A stretch of DNA of 64,000 nt from Margaritifera margaritifera (Eukaryota; Mollusca; Bivalvia; Unionida; Margaritiferidae), in assembly GCA_029931535.1 (NCBI GenBank), contig JAQPZY010000425.1, forward strand, positions 62,001 to 126,000, in the 5' to 3' direction. The translations under genes and the position numbers were made by a program. The stretch's first letter is position 1. Every line of letters starts with the position of its first letter. Below the pieces are notes generated by a model that saw only the letters and a list, made by a program, of their open reading frames with translations, made no database searches and had not been told where the DNA came from. Of the stretch, positions 34,787 to 47,945 are shown piece by piece.

Positions 34787-35326
34787 GCGAATTAATAACT
34801 CAGTAAATTATTTTCCTCTTTTGAAAATAACATAATTTTGTAATAATATTTATATATGCGCATATTGCCTGAACATGATGAAATCAATGCATAACTATTA
34901 TGCATATGTGATATATGTTCATGTTTAAAGTATAATTTATGTATTGAAAGATTATATTCTGACTGGTTATTGGTATGTAAAAGTAATGTAGACTAGCTTA
35001 CTTGTTCAATAGTATCTCCCTCTCTCTCTTCCATTCAAATCGAAACAAATGCTACATCGTTTTCAATTGCTTCCATTTTTGCTTATAGAGGGAAACTGAT
35101 TTTCGGATGATTTCCATTGGTTTCCTATTTTTTGTTTACAGCATGAAGCTATGGTTCCACACAATCGATCTAGTGTGTTGATAGTTAACGGAAAAACATG
35201 TATTAATGCCATCCACTATCTTACTGGTCTCCATGACTGGGACAAGGAAGTAGGCGTGAACCACCTACCATAATTCGACCATGCAATGCTTTTTACGAGG
35301 TAAGTGTATGTACACCAGGTATGACA

Positions 35327-35395
35327 CTAACGTTGACGATGCAATGACTACGCGCGGAGTATACCCACATTACGCGCGGAATACGTTTCAAACGC
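35327..35395 (+). repeat. CpG-bearing repeat, left copy of an inverted pair
   Basis: CTAACGTTGACGATGCAATG followed by two CGCGCGGA blocks aligns, in inverted orientation, with 37,541-37,602. CpG-dense segments stand out in this AT-rich window. Confidence 0.5.
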
Positions 35396-37540
35396 GTGGA
35401 TAAATTATAAACAAATGTAAATTTTCCTTACTTTCGCATTAAAGCTTAATACAATGTAGACAAGTTGCAGCTCAAGGAATACTCCTAAGTTACTTGTGAT
35501 AAATACTGTTTGGTATTTCCAATTACTTGCACACAAGGAGCTTATGGGTATGCGAGAATTTCACTCAGATTCCGTAGATCATATATTTCTTTTAATAAAA
35601 AAAAATAAGTAACAAACAGTCACAACTTCTCTAAGGTACAGCAGATTATCTTTCATTGTGCTTTGTAAGCTTTATTACTCTTTCCTAAAATTATTGTGAT
35701 ATTTATTTTAAACATTTATAGCTTATCGTGTCTCATATGTTTTTCTTTTATATTGTTTCCAAATAAAAAATCATTTGTTTCATTACACTTTAACTGATAT
35801 AAACTGATGTTGTTTTGTACGTGTATCTCATTTATTTGGCAACACCAATCACTCCCATGAAGTATATGCTTAAATAAACAATAAGCTGACGATTTCAGAA
35901 TCTGTATGATGCATTATGATTATGTGTGGCATCATATAAAGTCTAGACATCGCCTTTGATATAAAAACACCATGTTATAACATTTGTAACTCAGTTAGGA
36001 TATGTTGATTGGAATGATTACAATTTGTATTCAATCGACTCTTCGTTTTCCGATACTACCCGTAATTTATAAAAAAAAAAAAAATCATACAAATCTTCCA
36101 CCCTTCCAATCCTAAAACCTGGAGCTAACGAAACGCCAAAAAAGATATAACCACGCCTAATCTTTAGAAACACATCTTCTATAAAACCGAAGTGTTTCTA
36201 CAAAAACTGTTGACATTTGGTTACAGATACATTTTTTCTATTGATAGTGGAACTTGGATGAAAAGGTGTTTCGATTATTAAACATTAAATGTATACCTAT
36301 TATGAAGTGAAAACTGTTCAAGTGTCTAACTATTTATACAGTAGATGTGCTTTCAGTCAAACTAGCTTAGAACAACAGGTGTAAGTACGTAACGAATCAC
36401 ATATATGTTGGGACAAGTTTGCCAAGTTGCAAATGGAAAGGTAAAATAAACTGCAATTAACTAACAGGTGTGGGAGACTTGTGGAATTAGGAATTCGTCA
36501 ATTCAGCTCAAGACCACAAAGATGTGGTGCAAGTGCTTTACAACTGTGCTATACAGGCCCGGTTTTTTATATTATTATTATTATTATTATTTATTTTAGT
36601 TGCATCAATATTTATTGTCTTTCTCAAAATAGTTTAATTCAAGATATGCGTATCCTTTCTTTAGTGCTTCCGCATCATTATTACCGAATATATGAACACT
36701 ATCCCCTACTTTGTCACTATTCTTTACATGAGCAAACATTCTATGTAGACTTTATTCTTTGGCGACAAATCTAAACTGGTTCCAATAAACATGTTTTCAC
36801 ATTTGTTCTCAATATGTATATCTCGCGATTAACACAGATAATACGTAGAGTGGGAAAGATAATAATAAATATTGGTCTATCCCCAATTGCTATCTCATAT
36901 ATATGTTGAGGACCACTCATCACAAATATGAACTGACCATGAAATAATATATTCCCTGTTTTCCGTAGCATTTTTCCTTCTAGTTGAAACATATAATGAT
37001 GAGCGTTTCAAGCAGAAGAAGCTGAAAATCGCTAGGAAGAGATGCATCGGAATGCTGTGTGACCAATCTTGTATATCCATTCCCCCACCCACACCCCGCC
37101 CCCAGATCACAGCACATCTCTGTGAAATATTTCCCAAGCTGGTCTAATAAAGTCGTTTTATTTTGATAATTTGAAAGTAATCATTGGATCCGTCTCTCTG
37201 TCTGCTCGTGACACGCATACAGCATCAATCGCTCCAAGAGCTTGTTTATACTTGGTGTTGTCATTAACACAAAATGTATTTCGCTATTTTTAAAAAAATT
37301 TTTTTGTCGTCTCATTGGTATTTCCTTTGTCAGAATTATTGTTCATTCTACCTGCTTTTCCCTAAGAACTCTGGAGTTTATTAACTGTGAAAACCACTAC
37401 AGATGTTTCAGAAGTAATTAATATTTGGAGGTCAGAGTGACTGTAGTGTTACGTTGGCTACACATTGTCGCAAAAGTACGAAGCCTAAAGGTGAATATAG
37501 GCAAACAGCACCTTTGACAGACATTTGACCATTTGTTCGG

Positions 37541-37602
37541 AGCGTAATCCGCGCGTAAGTTGAACGTATTGTACGTGTGGTCATTGTATCCACACGTTAG
37601 GG
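37541..37602 (-). repeat. CpG-bearing repeat, right copy of an inverted pair
   Basis: Reverse complement reads CTAACGTGTGGATACAATGA, ACACGTACAATACGTTCAAC and TACGCGCGGATTACG, matching the left copy block by block. The copies are about 2.2 kb apart and could be ends of a non-autonomous DNA element or two unrelated insertions of one repeat. Confidence 0.5.
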
Positions 37603-39245
37603 TAATCTTCAGTTATATAACTATCAATATAACTCGACCATCACTCTTGTCTGCCGTAAGATGGCGCGAGTGTACTTTGATACTGATTTCTAGAGTGACT
37701 ATCTGTTTCAGGAAGCTTGACGCATGAGGAACATTTCTCAAACATGGAACCAAAAGACTGTTAGTCCACATGGACTCAGAACATACTTATTTTCCCTAGA
37801 TACTATTTACTTTTGATTTTCAGTAGTGAACTTTCCATTGTGTCCAAATCCAAATAAATTACGTGTTAATTAAAACTATCTTTCTAGACAAACTTACAGT
37901 TAAGTTCTTATCATAGGTTATCCGGCATCTTTTGGTGAGACTGAATTGTTAACAAAGCAACGCGCAAGTGGTCACATATTTCACTTCCAGAACAGAATCA
38001 ATGCCAGATAACTCATTGTGCACCATTGCCACAATACACACGGCCAATCACACTATACTCCTCGTATGATAAAGAATAAGGAATATCCTTAAAATCAGTA
38101 CTAAATATGCCTACATCCAAGCCAAGGATCACAACGAAAAAGGAAAGGAACACAATTCTAAAAATATATAGGGAGCACATTCGTTGGTATCGACCCGAAA
38201 GTGATAATTGTGATCTAAGCCATCATACGGCAGCAATCAGTTCATGAGTTCCATCGCATGAAATATTTTTGTTTCTTTTGTAAAAATTATATTCTTTTGA
38301 AGATACTATTTTAGGTTGTAATGAACCGGATTGAGATCGGGGATGTAGGCGAAGCAAAGATATATTTACAGACTAACTGTTACTTAATGGAACTTTATTG
38401 TTTTACCTGCTTTACACTCGCGCCAAGGACATATATATACTTATATGACGATCCTTCCAGATGCATCAGTTCTTTCAAAAAAAGTGTTATTCCAGGGCAA
38501 GTTATCCATGAAACAATTATGCCAAAGAACGGTGCATCAAGGCAGATACACGTGACAAGTGCTTTGAGATCTAAAGATACATTGTTTAACAATTGGGAAG
38601 TGAAGGACACTCAAATGTAAATAAAAGAAACTATGTATATGCATCTCTCTCTCTCTTCATGTCATAAGGGACAAAAAAATGGAAGTCTGTGGAGTGAAAG
38701 CGAGAAAAAAATGAAAACATTGAATTTGAACTTACAATAATTAACGTATAGAAACCCGATTCGTTATAATGGTATGTGTTCATTTTCCATGAGATTTTTC
38801 TAAAGGGTTGCACGATAACAATGATACAAAATTGCAATACCATGTTGAGATGAGAAGGCCGTACTGTAGATTCCTTGGCTAGGCGGAGAAGATATACTGT
38901 AATTTATTTGATGCTTTAACTGTTTTTGTTTTTTAACCTATAATAGGGTTCTAAAGCAGATCAATTTTAAATATTGAAATGGCTGAAGGCCCCTTTCCCT
39001 CTATATTTGTCTCCCCCTCTGTGCTGTTTGATCAGTCAATATGTCACTTTTACTTAAATTGATCCAGATCACTCTCCCTCTCTGTCTCTAAATATATGAT
39101 GGTAAAACTGACAGACTAATCGAGAAATAGAGAGAGGGACAATAAAACATAACGTATGGTCAGTCCATACTTACCTCAACTCACCTACTGTCTCATTATG
39201 CCGATATGTCAGCAGCCAACATGGTAGTTTTACCTCAGTTCATCT

Positions 39246-39254
39246 TTCTCTCTC

Positions 39255-39339
<85 letters not shown>
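39246..39339. repeat. (TC)n microsatellite
   Basis: Perfect TC run of about 94 bp; the (RE)n open frame on the other strand is a repeat artefact. Confidence 0.97.
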
Positions 39340-39341
<2 letters not shown>

Positions 39342-39816
39342 ACCATCTTCGCAAAGTAGCTGGGGAAATTGGAGTTTTGTGACAAAACTTATATTTTTCC
39401 AACTACTAAAATGTATATGGAAAATTGTAATGGTCAATTTATGTGGAACATTTTTCGGTCACTTTATGTGGGAGATTGCTATGGTGAATTGTGCATTTGA
39501 GAATTTTATATTTACATAGTGAGCCTGACTGGGTGCTTTCATAATTATTCTAATTTGTGTTTTAGTTGACATAAGCTTTTTAAAGACTTATGGAAAAAAT
39601 ATAATCTTTTCTTATAAACTTTGTTCTTTGAAAAACCAGAAGTGTCTACTGCCGTTGGTATGGCCCCACCCTACTTTATCATACTTTTAGCAGCCGTAAA
39701 TTTATAAAATTTATGTAATAATTTGCATTTTATAGTTCATTGTTAATGACAGGTAACATTCACTTAAGAAATCAATATAACAATGATATGGAGCATCTGC
39801 GCCAGTATATTGGTAA

Positions 39817-41097
39817 TTACCGCCATGTGACCTGAACATCGCTGGTACTCGTTACAAATATGTGGTCATGTTTACTAGCATCAACATAAACCCAGTTGCT
39901 TAATTAAATATATTTACATTAGTGCCAATGTCAATGTCAGAGTAGTTATTTACAGCCTCTTGAAACATTGCATAATTATTGCTGAAAAATTGCACTTTAT
40001 TGTCTCTTCTGGCTATTGTACATTAATAATTCTGGCATATATTCTTCTTAAATTTGCATTATTAAATATCATATTGTTTTGATCCTGGCTATTATTTCTA
40101 GCTAGGGCCTTATATGCTATTAATATGTGTCGTGGAAGCTGTTCACTTGCATTTGTTGTGATTCTCTATGCTGGATTAACTTCTTTAGCGTCATTTTGTT
40201 GTATATACATTTTCATCTGTTCAAAATACATATGTTTTGCGTAACCGATGACCAATGTTGATTCAATATCACTTGGCACTGGCAGAGATAATTCAAGTTT
40301 TGGCATCCATAGGCTGATATGTGAAATAATAAACTTACCATTAGCGATGCACATGCTCCAGCCGCCTACATAATATATTGGTTGGGTGGATTCCTCTCTA
40401 AAATTGTGGAGTGTTAACATCATGCAAAATTGTGTTTATATAAAGGCTAACACCAAATATATTGCTTAATGGTAAAAAAATGACACGTATTTGTCGACAG
40501 CTTCTAAGTCTGCATTAAACGCTGTTCTGAAAATTTGTCCAATAACAAAACGGCCACGTTCGCAGGCATCAGCGACATCATCATATATTCTAGCTATTTG
40601 TATTAGTTCAGTACCAGTTTTATATATATTAATCGAAGCATTACCATTGCCACTATGTTTAAACCATAACATATTGGTTGCTGAGGAGTTTGAATACGCA
40701 TTTGAATATGATACTAGACCTACTATGGTTCAACATTTCTGAAGATATAGTGACATTTGTTATGTCAAATTATCATCCATCACATACTGGACACTGTAAA
40801 GAGACTCCATGCATTATTAACGAATGATATTGCATTATCCACATCATAATTTACGGGAGGAGCTGCGTCTGTTTGATATCTACATCGCATATAAATACAG
40901 CCGTTATGTGGCAACATGTAAACATCTATGTCCATTGTCTCAATGATGTATTGGCCATCTTTGTTCAAATTAGTATATATTGGTAAATATTCAACATACT
41001 TAAATTTTCTCATTCATTCGTGAACTGGATTATCTTTGAAAATATTCAGATCTTGCTTATCAATTACCCGTCTAAAAAATCCAATATAATATTTAGG
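39817..41097 (-). pseudogene. Decayed gene resembling a double-jelly-roll major capsid protein (Polinton/Maverick-like)
   Basis: Reading the - strand in order, with frame changes, gives about 400 codons of protein-like sequence. An N-terminal block reads VIDKQDLNIFKDNP, then stop, then KYVEYLPIYTNLNKDG. A strand-rich segment follows (DIDVYMLPHNGCIYMRCRYQ, FVNNAWSLFT). A middle part is open at 40,466-40,672, and the later part holds ISHISLWMPKLELSLPVPSD, LPRHILIAYKAL, NMIFNNANLRRIY and finally VYVDASKHDHIF before TAA. In Polinton-type capsid proteins I expect an N-terminal YVEY/P block, a strand with D-hydrophobic-L, an NN..LF block and a late V-D-x-S-K block; the order here fits. Breaks: an in-frame TGA at about 41,014-41,016, a frame change near 40,780, stops near 40,463 and 40,163, and a shift near 39,890. 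Virus-related origin is inference. Confidence 0.42.
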
Positions 41098-41169
41098 TCA
41101 AAAAGTTTTACAGTAGCCCAAAATGATAAAAGAAAAAAATTCCCCCACAAAAACAAAAAAAAAACCATG

Positions 41170-41550
41170 CATACTTTGTTTTTTCAAATATAGTTTTTCA
41201 AAATTAACACAAAAATTTAAGACAAGTTCTAACTAAAAATTCAAATATATAGTTTTTCAAAATTGACCATAACAGTTTCAAATATATATATATATATTTT
41301 TAAAATTCATAATACAAATTTACCATAAATATTTCCCATATAAAGTTTCAAATATATAGTTATAAAAATTGACCACATAAAATTTCCTAATAAATTTACT
41401 ATCAACAATTTCCATATATATTGTCAAATATATACACAGTTTTTCAAAACAGACGATAAAAAATTGACCATAAAAATTTCCCATATAAATTGGCCATAAC
41501 AAAATCTTAATATAAATTAGTCATACAAACTTTTCCACATAAATTGTAGT
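41170..41550. repeat. Irregular AT-rich tandem array
   Basis: Blocks of TTTTTCAAAATTGACCATA, AAATTTCCCATATAAA and TTTCAAATATATAG recur in varying order with units of about 40-60 bp. It abuts the 5' side of the capsid-like pseudogene. Confidence 0.7.
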
Positions 41551-43315
41551 ATTTGGAAAAATTGAAGTCGTGTCCCAAAATTGCCATTACCTCAACTACT
41601 TTGCCAGTTACGAACAAAAATCCGTGCAAAAACGTGCGTAGCGGATTTTCCCCCGGGGTATGTGACGAGGTATCTTGACCTATGATGGTAAAACTGGCAG
41701 ACAGACCAACTGAGTGAGAAAAAGAGAGGGTAGAAACAATGTTATGGTCATTAACAATGGTAAGTAAAGCATAATAATGACTTAGATCATCTGTACAAAA
41801 TAAAAGAAGAAAAAAATGTTTGTATTACCTCTTGTTAGTTCATCATTATACTTAGCCAACTCCACACTCGTTTCGAGGTATCAGCCGGTGATTTAATGGC
41901 AGCGCGTTTACTGTTCGAGAAGCTAGCCATGCAAATGTGTGTAGTTCTTTACTTTCTTCATTTAAACCAAAGTTCATGTTTAAATCATAAGCGTGTATTG
42001 CATTTATTTAATCAGTATGAATGAAAATACAAGCTCAAAAGAGAAGCACGTTAATAATTTCCAAAAGGATTGAGAATAACTGCATTAGCTGCAGAACTTC
42101 ATTTTGTAGAGAACAGACAGGGCATGAATGTGATGTGGTTACTCACTCCGTCAATGCACAGTTTCCTGCCGTCAGTCTTTACTCTGTTGAAAACGCAAGT
42201 ATGTGTATTTTTGTGGTATAAATACAAAATATGTTTAGTACGTACGCTATATAAGTTTATCATTAAACATAAACTCGGAAAAATGTATGAATAGTATGTA
42301 CTCGGCAGTGACATTGACTAAAGTGTCATATAAGGAGCAGTACCAAAGTGGAAAAGATGAGATAGACGAATAAGCATGTTACTGGCAGTTGCTGAAAACA
42401 TAAGTCTGCTAATTATCTTTAATGGTTTATACTGTTTAGAGAATAACGAAATTTTAATGACTTTCAGTCCGCTGTAGAGTAGAGTCATCAAGATTGTTTT
42501 TCTCTTTGCTTTTAAATTCCATTTAATCAATCAGTAAGATTATAATATTTTAAGGTGAATCCTGTGAGTTTCTTTCTGTCTCCATGCTTCATGAGTCACC
42601 TGACTGTTTTCGTGTGCCGTTTTGGCTATCATCAAGATATTACGTTCAAAATTCGAACAATATGATTTGATTTTATTAAAATATAGACAGAAGCTTTTGC
42701 TGTTGGAAAGTTTGTGGCTGTATAGTATTAGAAGTAAATAAATGTTTGAGGAAAAGATTGTATTACTATAAACTTAAATGTATGCATGAAAACAAAAATT
42801 AAACTCTAAATGACTGATAATGATTGTATATATAGACGTATTGAAAACGATACTTTTGATAATTATACGAAGCAAAACTTCAGTTTTTTTATACTATAAA
42901 AAGATGACATATTTAGTATAAACTCTATTATATACAAGATGCCAGGATTTTTTAAAGAAAAAATAAATGGTATTTGAATACAGGAATGTTATGATATATC
43001 TTCCATATTATGGCTTCATTCTCAGTAAAATATTTCCATATTATGGACTACCATTAAATCTTACGACCATAAAGGTATTAATTTTTCTCTGATTGAGTGG
43101 AAAGGTATTCAACATTTTCCTTTTCCAATAATTCCTTGACTTTTAGGTCATAAAAATATTTTCCTTCATAGAACTAATTTCGAACTATATCTTTTTTTCG
43201 GGTTTTCGCTCATTAGCCATTTTCCTAGGGGAATGATATATGTCATCTCATGTTTTTGTTTTTACTTTCTGATCTCAACCTCAGGCGTACATTTGAATGA
43301 CATCCATCACCGTCA

Positions 43316-43370
43316 ATCTGTCTGTCTGTCTGTCTCTGTCTGTCTCTGACTCTGTCTGTCTGTGTGTCTC

Positions 43371-43433
<63 letters not shown>
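43316..43433. repeat. (TCTG)n followed by (TA)n
   Basis: Imperfect TCTG/TCTC tetranucleotides to about 43,374, then a (TA)n run of about 60 bp. Confidence 0.94.
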
Positions 43434-43436
<3 letters not shown>

Positions 43437-44315
43437 CATTGTTGAATGTTTCATATGCTCGTAAATGTGTAATGTGTCATTGGACAATTTTGTCATCCAG
43501 CTTCTAACTTCAGAATATTTTATAAAACTTTATGATCGTATTGTTCTGGCTTGTAACGCAGTCCTGACATCAAGATCGGAATTAAATTGCCTCCATAGTT
43601 GATTAATATGTGTGTATACATCTTAAATACTGTTCATTTTAATCGTATGCCATTTAGTTATATACGTCATATGGCTTTGCTCTAACACAAGTGGTCATAT
43701 ACGATGTTAGGCACGTTATTTAGGGAAACGCAGTCCTGACATTACGTCACAGGGAAGCTCAGTTGTCGCGTCCCTGTCTGTATCAGAAGCAATCTACCAA
43801 TCAGTCATAAATATATTGTTGACGTTATGCGTAGGTGTATTGCCCAGTCTGTAAGTACGAGAAACTATCGTTCAGTAGGCATATATACCTCTTTATATGA
43901 TAAATACGTTTATATATAGTCTGTTCTGCACAGGTTTGCGAAACAGTTCTAGCAAACGGCTTTCATCCCCTTACGACCTGTCCTTGCAAGTATGTGTTTA
44001 TATTTACACCTATCTAGCAAATGATGTTCAGACTTTGATGTCAGTAATCTTGGTTTTGAGAAAAATGCATGTGTATGGGGTTTTAGAAAAATGGGATTTG
44101 CCGGACGTCCAGGGCTGAAACACTTTCGGTTGGTTGATAGTCTTTGCGGATATTAGTGTAAAATGTTTTATACATACATATACTTGTATGATATTATTAA
44201 TACAAAAGCTATTCATGGATCAAGATATTTTAAAATATTATTAATACAAATGTTATATAGCTAACTACCGGAAACCTCATATATCCCAGATATCATATTA
44301 TTAATAACTGAGTAC

Positions 44316-44386
44316 GATCGGACAATTGCTCTAAGTGTCAGGCTTGTACGCCATAGGTCGATGGTTCAAACCCAGTATTCGTGCCC
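44316..44386 (+). repeat. tRNA-like sequence, probably a SINE head
   Basis: GGTTCAAACCC at 44,363-44,373 is a good internal promoter B-box/T-loop, preceded at a tRNA-like distance by TTGCTCTAAGTGTCAGG. The A-box is poor and the acceptor stem does not pair, so a working tRNA gene is unlikely. No second copy was found in the window. Confidence 0.4.
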
Positions 44387-45099
44387 AAAATAGTTTGCAT
44401 ATAATTGGGGGGTATAATTTCATTTCTATATAAGCTCTAAATACAGAAGCCCAGTTTAGTCCGCAAGTCGCTGGAATGGAGTTGGTCTTATGCACAGGTC
44501 ATGCAGTAATAGCCTTGCGACACAAATAAAGAAGACCAAATAAGCCACTATGTGTATGCAAAACGAAGCAGCCCAAGGTGGGGAGGAGTTGGTCCCATGT
44601 ATGACGTGCATCGAAAACGGCGTGAAACTAGCAATATAAAAAAATATATAGTGAGGACAAATTGCTATCGTGTAGCAAAATGATCTGCAAAAAAGATGTT
44701 GCCTTTTCTTGACGGTAATTGGTTTCTTTCTTATACACTATCTACATGGATATGTTGTCCGTGCAGGGAGGGGACCGTTTGCAAAAGAATGTTCCATGAT
44801 GAATTAGAAATTGCTAAACTTTCCTTATTCTATATAATGATGAACATGTTCCTTTAATTAATGTAAAATAAGAGTGGATTTATTTTGTTATGGTCAGCAC
44901 TAGCTGTTGGCGGCTTTGTGATATTAATTGCATGTCATAAGGGCTATGGCAACGTTTAAAAACAGTTACAAGCAAAGCTATTAAAAAACCCACAACCCAT
45001 TAAAGTAGTTTTCGTCTAATTTGGCATACTAATTAATTGAGCTATTTTTTTTGGGGGGGGATGAGTTGTTCATTTTTGTGGGAAAGGTGTTGGAATTTA

Positions 45100-45520
45100 A
45101 GCCTATGTTCTTTGTATGTGGGTGGCCTAGTCGTACAAGATTGTATGACCCAGGGACGTGTCTTTCACGCAGTAGTAACAAAAGTGAATTTTTTTTGACA
45201 AGTGGCATAAGGTTTTTCGTATGTTTGTGAAGGGTAGTGGCCCAGGTCTTTCCCATATAAGTTTGAAGACAATTGGAGCCTTTTTTTTTGTTTTTATTTT
45301 AAAATTATTTTTAAAAAAAAAAATTGGAAGACAAGTGGCCCATGATTTAAAACAATTGAAGTTACGAACCCCACTACTGTTTTTGTCCATAACCATTTGA
45401 AGACCAGTGGCCCCGGTGTAACCTGCGGTGTTACTGTCATAACAACCATTTTGATGTCCAGGTTAATTCCATAAAGCTTGTGAAGGAAAAGAAGGGGAGA
45501 TGGCCAACGGTAACCGGTTA
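45100..45520 (-). repeat. Degenerate short-period repeat, family B copy 1
   Basis: On the + strand GACAAGTGGC-like cores recur at about 45,200, 45,234, 45,268, 45,330 and 45,400 (spacing near 33-35 bp or twice that). On the - strand, 45,405-45,497 reads PLLFLHKLYGINLDIK and later TVTPQVTPGPL. This lines up with the - strand frame at 50,855-50,938, so the two loci share a repeat. A 151-codon open frame here has no recognised family. Confidence 0.5.
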
Positions 45521-46983
45521 AAGCGGGTGAAAACAGTAAGCCTCGCTCGTCAATATTGTACAAAAACATAATAAGCCTGAGTTCGTCAAACATTAACAAC
45601 AAAATAATATGGTATGTCCTGAACCACTGGAACCATCCGACCAGAGCTGAGCAACAGGAAATATATCTTGAATATCTAATATTTTTGTAATTTTGTAATT
45701 TTTTATTTATTTTTTCTTCCTTTTTTGAATCAATATAATTCAGTATCACTCGTGGGTGAAAGTTTAATTCAATATCGCTGTATGTGCGAAGATTAATTAT
45801 ACATGCATCGTACTTGTCGATGAATTATACATGGTTCATATTCGTGTATAAATACCATACATTAATCATCCCTAGTGATATATCCATACATCGATCATAG
45901 TTTTGTATCAGTTATATAATTTGATCATACCTGGTGATAGGCCCATATATGAATAATATTTGTTTCTAAATTATATACATTGGACATCCATGGTGATAGA
46001 TGCATACATTAATATTATGTGTTTATGAGTACACTACCTTAATGTTCGTTTTATTATTCGTTGACGTGACATGCTCTGATTAGTTCTATTTAGGAATGAC
46101 ATCATTTTCTTATATCCGTTGTTGAACTCTGTGCGCATCATTCTGTTAAATCCATTGTTGGACTTTATGCTAACGAGCATGCTGTCGGATTGATTTAGCA
46201 TTCAATTACATTATAAATAAACATCTCATTCACGAAAGTGTGTTCAATGTCTTCGCTAAATTAAATCCCAACCCAGCTTCATCCTGTTACAGCCATATCA
46301 ACTTCTACCCACTTAATCAAAATGTTTATTCGGTTCTATACCTTTTGATTATACCTTTGTAATGTTTTATATCTTTATCTATATAATTTTTAATTTAATT
46401 TTGAAATTAATTCCATGGTAGCCGGGACGATGTAATAACCTGCCTACTATTTGAAAAGTATTAACCAGCTAGTGAATAAAAAACATATCTAGTTACTTAA
46501 TTATATTGTTTGGTAGTATATCTTGTGCTATTAGATAATCAGTCGTGAACTGTCTGAAATATATCGGGATAATTACTGTTATATTTTCTTGGATACCCAT
46601 AATGTTTGGGAAATCAATTTTAGAAGTTAACATCCTCTTCAAAAATTGCACTGCAAATTAGAGTACAAGTTGAATTTGAAGCTGTATGGTAAATATTGTT
46701 AATTATATTGTTCGTTTCGCTTGGCGTTTATTAATGTATTTGTTTTTTAAAACGTTGACCTAGCAAAACTGTCCTAGCGAATAAGTCCAGACATCCCGTT
46801 CACTATAGCATTTATTGGAATGGGCTTACCTTATTACATAATGTATTAACTGGATAGCTGGGCGGGACGTGCGCTCTTTTTTGCCAAGACACATTTCTCT
46901 AAGTTTGATTTGTCGTCGTTCACAGAATGGTTGGACGTCAGGACTGCTTCGCTGCGGACCTCTAGTCTTTGCCAACTTTGCCG

Positions 46984-47305
46984 TTAGATATGTATTTTAT
47001 AACGATAGTAAATACACGTACCGCCTATTCCTAAAGCGGATATGCCACCTTTTAAATAAAACAGTTTCTCTGATTTGATTGATTCACATCTTAGAACCAT
47101 AAACCTTATTTTTTCCTTGCTCTTTTGAGACTTTTCTGCTTTAGATTTTTTGAACACATGCGAGTGTTTTCCAAGTTGTCTTCCAAGTTCAACTCTGCGA
47201 GTAATGTATTTCGTTTCTAAAGTTACTTTCTCTGATGATTTTGGGGACTTAGAATTGTCTTCAGTTTTAGTTTCATCACCTTCAACATTTTTTTCCTTTA
47301 AATTA
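46984..47305 (-). pseudogene. Stop-free coding-like stretch, lysine-rich with a hydrophobic end
   Basis: One frame stays open for over 100 codons without an early ATG. A charged Lys/Ser/Glu-rich part (KTEDNSKSPKSSEKVTLE, RRVELGRQLGKHSHVFKK) is followed by LKGGISALGIGGTCIYYRY, a possible membrane segment, and TAA at 46,984-46,986. In another frame just beyond it, PDVQPFCERRQIKLREMCLG reads on, suggesting a frameshift. No family recognised; the missing start fits an internal exon or a decayed gene. Confidence 0.33.
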
Positions 47306-47397
47306 AATTAAAGTTTATCAAGTTATTTCAAGTTATTTTCAAGTGATCGTCAATTTATTTACCCCCTAAAGTAACCTACGCCGGATTCGAAGCAGTT

Positions 47398-47945
47398 CAA
47401 GCGAAGTGCTGCCCTGACGTCCCTTCCTCTTCGCCCACGATCAGATATCTTTCTTTGCCTAAACTTAATTTGCTTAAATGTTTTAAAGTGAGTACTTCTT
47501 GCTGAAATTGATAGTACCAACCTAAAAGAAAAAACCCCACTAAAGTATCTGATACAGTTTGTTGTTAAGTAATCTTCTTTGAACTCTTTTGTAATTCATT
47601 TAAATTATTAATTAGAATAAATTTATTCATGAAAGATGTCATTCGTAATACTATTACATCTGACAGAGACTTCGATATTTTAGCTTATATGGCATTTAAA
47701 AGGATTTCGTCTGTTTTTCTGACTTGTTTTGAATCACTTTTGTCCAGCTCCTTGTCAGTGAAACATTTACCAGTTATTACATTGTGTGTTCCATTTACTA
47801 TACTAATTTGTAATTCGTGTTTGAATTCTTCTATGCTGTCTTTCATGTAGTCGTTGCCGTCTTCGTTTATTGTACAACCCTTATTATCTGGTTCGGATTA
47901 TGCAAATCCCAATTCCTTTTCAAGCTGATTTAGGTCTATTTATAT
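47398..47945 (-). pseudogene. Stop-sparse coding-like stretch of unknown family
   Basis: About 182 codons in one frame are broken by only three stops. Readable parts include DLNQLEKELGFA, INEDGNDYMKDSIEEFKHEL, TGKCFTDKELDKSDSKQV and AKISKSLSDVIVLRMTSF. The composition (Glu/Lys/Asp mixed with Leu/Ile) is protein-like, and the overlapping + strand frame is the shadow. It lies back to back with the + strand cluster that starts at 47,946. Confidence 0.35.

Noticed and set aside
43556..43745. Direct repeat of AACGCAGTCCTGACAT about 170 bp apart as ends of an inserted element
   Set aside because: No inverted ends or structure between them; a 16-bp match alone is not enough.
45294..45749. 151-codon open frame as a real gene
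   Set aside because: It overlaps a degenerate short-period repeat shared with 50.9 kb and shows no family features; the repeat explanation is better.
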